64,000 nucleotides of DNA, from NCBI GenBank assembly GCA_965216515.1, contig OZ244173.1, forward strand, positions 2,294,001 to 2,358,000. The letters run 5' to 3'. Below are positions 62,938-64,000 of the stretch, one piece after another. A program made the position numbers and the translations under genes. Below the pieces are notes generated by a model, which worked only from the letters and a program-made list of their open reading frames with translations, was not told the origin of the DNA and did not search any database. The stretch is from CAXMRP01 sp965216515 (lineage in GTDB: Bacteria; Pseudomonadota; Alphaproteobacteria; Rhizobiales; Afifellaceae). Numbering within the stretch: the first letter of the stretch is position 1; every line of letters starts with the position of its first letter.

Positions 62938-63888
62938 TTAGGCGAAATACAGGGAAGACAAGCGCCGCCGACCCGATTGCGTGGCCGGATCGCTCGTCCC
63001 CCAGGCATCGAAGAATTGAAGAAGCTGCTTGCGGGCCGCCTCGTCGTTCCACTCGCGGGCGCGGCGGACGATTTCCAGGAGCTGATCGGTCGCCCCCGCC
63101 CTGTCACCACGCGCGTTGAGCGCCACGGCAAGGTCGAACCTCAGTTGATGATTGTCCGGCTCCCCTTCCAGCCGGCTGCGCATCTCCGAAGCGTCGCCGA
63201 GTTCGTTTGCCTGTTCGGCAAGCTCCAGCGCCGCGCGGGCGCCGGCGATTGCCGGATCCGATTTCATCGCCTCCGACAGGCTGGCCAGCAGCCCGTGCGC
63301 CTGCTCCAGATTGCCGAGCGCCACCTGGCACCGGACCAGGCCGCCAACTGCCGCGGCATTGTCCGGTTCGCTCTGGAGGGCCTCGCCAAAATGGCCGGCG
63401 GCGGTGGCATAATCGTGTTCCGCCAGCGCGGCCTCTCCGGCTTTGATCGCGTTTTCCGCATCACCCGGCCCGACCGGCCCGGCGATCCGCTCGATGAACG
63501 CGACAATCTGGCTTTCGGGCACCGCGCCCATGAATCCGTCCAGCGGCTTGCCGTCCTTGAAGGCAATCACCGCCGGGATCGACTGAATTCCGAGTTGCCC
63601 GGGAATTTGCGGATGATCGTCAATGTTCATCTTTACCAGTCGCACGGCCCCGCGCGCCTTCCGCACGGCGTTTTCCAGCAATGGCGTGAGTTGTTTGCAT
63701 GGGCCGCACCAGGGCGCCCAGAAATCGACCAATACCGGTGCGGATTTCGACGCATCCAACACATCGATGGCAAAATCCTGTGTTGTCGTATCCTTGATCA
63801 GGTCATTGCCCGCACCGTTGCCGCCGCCAGCGGCGCCGTCACCGACAGGCGCCGGTCCGAGACCGATAATCGTGGAATCACTAGCCAT
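62938..63888 (-). CDS. cnoX: Thioredoxin-TPR co-chaperone CnoX
   Basis: ATG 63888 gives 316 residues: a Gly/Ala-rich start (about 10-29), a thioredoxin domain with WAPWCGPCK (Cys61, Cys64) and a TPR-like C-terminal half (about 145-310). This is the CnoX (YbbN) arrangement. CnoX holds proteins unfolded by oxidants and passes them to GroEL. The intact CGPC suggests redox activity too, unlike the E. coli form that lacks it. The upstream 112 bp to the window end hold no visible gene. Confidence 0.92.
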   Translation of the reverse strand: MASDSTIIGLGPAPVGDGAAGGGNGAGNDLIKDTTTQDFAIDVLDASKSAPVLVDFWAPWCGPCKQLTPLLENAVRKARGAVRLVKMNIDDHPQIPGQLGIQSIPAVIAFKDGKPLDGFMGAVPESQIVAFIERIAGPVGPGDAENAIKAGEAALAEHDYATAAGHFGEALQSEPDNAAAVGGLVRCQVALGNLEQAHGLLASLSEAMKSDPAIAGARAALELAEQANELGDASEMRSRLEGEPDNHQLRFDLAVALNARGDRAGATDQLLEIVRRAREWNDEAARKQLLQFFDAWGTSDPATQSGRRRLSSLYFA

Positions 63889-64000
63889 GTTCCAAGCCCC
63901 GCTGATTGTCTGCCGCGTTTCGCCGCGCAGATTGCATGGATGGGCGCATATGTGGCCCATTCGCGGTGAAATTCAAAGGGCCACCCGCTTTCATACCTCA

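Overview
The window comes from a GC-rich alphaproteobacterium, most likely of the Hyphomicrobiales (Rhizobiales). The evidence is the conserved housekeeping order (hemC-hemD-mitofilin-hemY divergent from tsaD-gpsA; an ArsR/methyltransferase fusion coupled to metF; xth, lolA, ftsK, amtB, tesB, ubiH, Trm112, LON-domain protein, CnoX), the high GC content, and frequent GTG and TTG starts. This placement is inferred from gene content; no rRNA is present to confirm it.

Left chromosomal arm (1-21.5 kb). A GntR C-terminal fragment is followed by a small chimeric ORF in which a signal peptide is joined to the first residues of elongation factor Tu, and then by a TraX-like membrane protein. Next come the haem-pathway block, tsaD-gpsA, several small proteins, a stand-alone B3/4 tRNA-editing-type domain, an ArsR/AHSA1 pair, the ArsR-methyltransferase/metF operon, an extensin-like lipoprotein, an acyltransferase, an M3 peptidase, an MsbA-type ABC exporter and tRNA-Arg(CCT).

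Middle region (21.6-49.8 kb). This is a compact catabolic and transport region starting 70 bp after the tRNA. It has two modules with the same order, each a tripartite tricarboxylate transporter (TctC-TctB-TctA) followed by an enolase-superfamily enzyme. Around them lie an arylsulfotransferase-like beta-propeller protein, a TetR regulator, an FAD oxidoreductase, a DUF3604/PHP protein, and a rightward seven-gene operon: atypical SDR, GNAT, DapA-like lyase, TIM-barrel isomerase, Gfo/Idh/MocA dehydrogenase, DUF993 protein, second TIM-barrel isomerase. An ABC importer, a core-MetE protein, an unidentified membrane protein and a GATase1-like protein complete it. A 14-bp sequence containing a 12-bp dyad-like core occurs both in front of the sulfotransferase/transporter genes and in the divergent promoter of the two large transcripts. 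This suggests that one TetR protein controls the whole region. The content fits uptake of an unknown carboxylate or sugar acid, followed by dehydration, oxidation, isomerisation and aldol cleavage. I cannot name the substrate.

Right chromosomal arm (49.8-64 kb). This holds ettA, a methyltransferase, a DedA/TVP38-like membrane protein, xth, lolA, ftsK, amtB (with a recognisable sigma-54 promoter and NtrC-type site), tesB, a ubiquinone hydroxylase, and the Trm112/LON/CnoX cluster.
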